6,487 nucleotides of DNA, from the NCBI GenBank assembly GCA_947097535.1, contig CAMURM010000091.1:1-6487 (forward strand), in the 5' to 3' direction. Source of the DNA: an uncultured Selenomonas sp. (GTDB taxonomy: Bacteria > Bacillota > Negativicutes > Selenomonadales > Selenomonadaceae). The position numbers and the translations under genes are program-made. Numbering within the stretch: position 1 is the first letter of the stretch; the number at the start of each line of letters is the position of its first letter. This document shows, piece by piece, positions 5,565 to 6,487 of this stretch. Under the pieces are notes generated by a model. The model searched no databases and was not told the DNA's origin. It was given only the letters and a program-made list of their open reading frames with translations.

Positions 5565-6487
5565 ATGCGAAAGTTTGGTATCATCATCGCGCTCCTGTGC
5601 CTCGCGGCGGCTGTCGTCTTCATCTTCCTGCCGCGTGCGCAGGAAGCGCCGCAGGCGAAGGAGCTGACGGCGAAGGATAGCATGGGGCGCGAAGTCACCA
5701 TGCCCGCGCACCCGAAGCGCGTCGTCATATTGAACGCTTCGAACCTCGATCTCTTCGTCGCGGCGGGAGGCGCAGACTTCGTCGTCGGCAAGCCGACTTC
5801 GCAGGCATTGTCGCAGACGGTCAAGGAGAAGACGGCGCAGGCTGAGGAAGTCGGCATCATCCACCAGCCCGACATAGAGAAGATCCTCTCCCTGCAGCCC
5901 GATCTCGTCATCGGCACGAACGTGCCCTTTCACACCGATCTCGAAGAGACGCTCGGCAATGCAGGCGTTCCCATCTATATCCAAGCACTCGACGATGTGC
6001 CCTCGCTCTTCGATGCACTGACCTTCTACGGCAAGCTCACGGGCGATGAGAAGGCGGCCGCAAAAGAGGTGCAGACGATCAAGGACAAGCTCGCGGCGGT
6101 TGAAAAACGCGCCGCAGGGCGCACGCCGCCCAAGAGCCTGCTCGTCTTCGGCTCGCCCGAGAGCTTCAACATGGGCACGAAGAAATGCTTCACGGGCGGA
6201 CTCATCGAGCTGCTCGGCGGCGGCAACATCGCCGACCGCGCCGAGGGCGACGGCGGCTATCTGCCGCTTTCCATGGAGTTCGTCGCACGCGAAAACCCCT
6301 CGATCATCTTCGCCATCGTGCACGGCCCGACGGAAACGCTTGAGCCGAAGATGCGCCGCGACTTGCAGGAGAGCGAAGCGTGGGCGGACGTCGACGCCGT
6401 GAAGAACGGACGCGTCTATGTCCTGCCCTACGAACTCTTCGCCATCAATCCCGGCGTGCGTGCGGCGGATGCACTTGAGGTACTCGC
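5565..6487 (+). CDS. Iron-siderophore/heme-type periplasmic substrate-binding protein (3' end outside window)
   Basis: The frame is open from ATG 5565 to the window edge (307 codons), with AAGGAGG at 5552-5558, 6 nt upstream. Residues 1-3 are basic and 4-22 hydrophobic: an export signal or membrane anchor. The mature part follows the FepB/BtuF (helical-backbone, TroA-like) plan: DSMGREVTMPAHPKRVV (38-54), then a first lobe with PDIEKILSLQPDLVIGT, a linking helix, and a second lobe ending near WADVDAVKNGRVYVLP. These proteins capture an Fe-siderophore, heme or corrinoid and deliver it to the FecCD/FecE complex, here the products of the genes at 2172 and 3202. Only a short C-terminal piece is probably missing, judging from family lengths. 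The single early cysteine (C12, in IALLCLAA) has leucine before it, so it is a poor lipobox. The binding-protein gene being last rather than first is less usual. Ligand unknown. Confidence 0.92.
   Translation, partial: MRKFGIIIALLCLAAAVVFIFLPRAQEAPQAKELTAKDSMGREVTMPAHPKRVVILNASNLDLFVAAGGADFVVGKPTSQALSQTVKEKTAQAEEVGIIHQPDIEKILSLQPDLVIGTNVPFHTDLEETLGNAGVPIYIQALDDVPSLFDALTFYGKLTGDEKAAAKEVQTIKDKLAAVEKRAAGRTPPKSLLVFGSPESFNMGTKKCFTGGLIELLGGGNIADRAEGDGGYLPLSMEFVARENPSIIFAIVHGPTETLEPKMRRDLQESEAWADVDAVKNGRVYVLPYELFAINPGVRAADALEVL

Overview
The window is GC-rich, bacterial and gene-dense. Genes have strong AAGGAGG-type ribosome binding sites and there is a near-consensus Fur box. This mix, together with the ATPase remnant at 629-1034, suggests a Gram-negative Firmicute of the Negativicutes (Selenomonas-like). 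That assignment is inference from sequence character, not a database match.

Left part (1-1133). The window opens inside the 3' end of a + strand gene with an acidic, proline-rich repetitive tail (1-407). Its stop codon lies inside a long terminator hairpin (404-455). Next come two related 40-bp palindromes (491-530 and 579-618) with a good sigma-70-type promoter between them (548-577). This promoter drives a wrecked AAA ATPase/DUF4143 gene (629-1034). The gene keeps its N-terminal P-loop and its C-terminal nuclease-like end, but has lost the middle and its reading frame. A strong, probably bidirectional terminator (1081-1133) separates it from the next gene.

Middle (1189-2171). A hemolysin III/PAQR-type membrane protein is encoded on the minus strand (1189-1887) with its own extended -10 promoter. 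A divergent intergenic region of about 280 bp follows. It holds a strong + strand promoter and a 19-bp Fur box (2057-2075), then a leader of roughly 100 nt.

Right part (2172-6487). Five + strand genes look like one iron-responsive operon: a FecCD-type permease, a FecE/FepC-type ATPase, a second ABC ATPase of the drug/ABC-2 exporter class, an ABC-2 permease, and a periplasmic iron-siderophore/heme-type binding protein that runs off the end. The second and third genes, and the third and fourth, overlap by 4 bp. Genes 1, 2 and 5 make a complete importer. Genes 3 and 4 make what looks like a separate exporter embedded within the importer operon. This import-plus-export arrangement under one Fur box is the most interesting biology here; its substrate cannot be read from the sequence.

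No tRNA, rRNA, CRISPR array, insertion sequence or phage gene was recognised.
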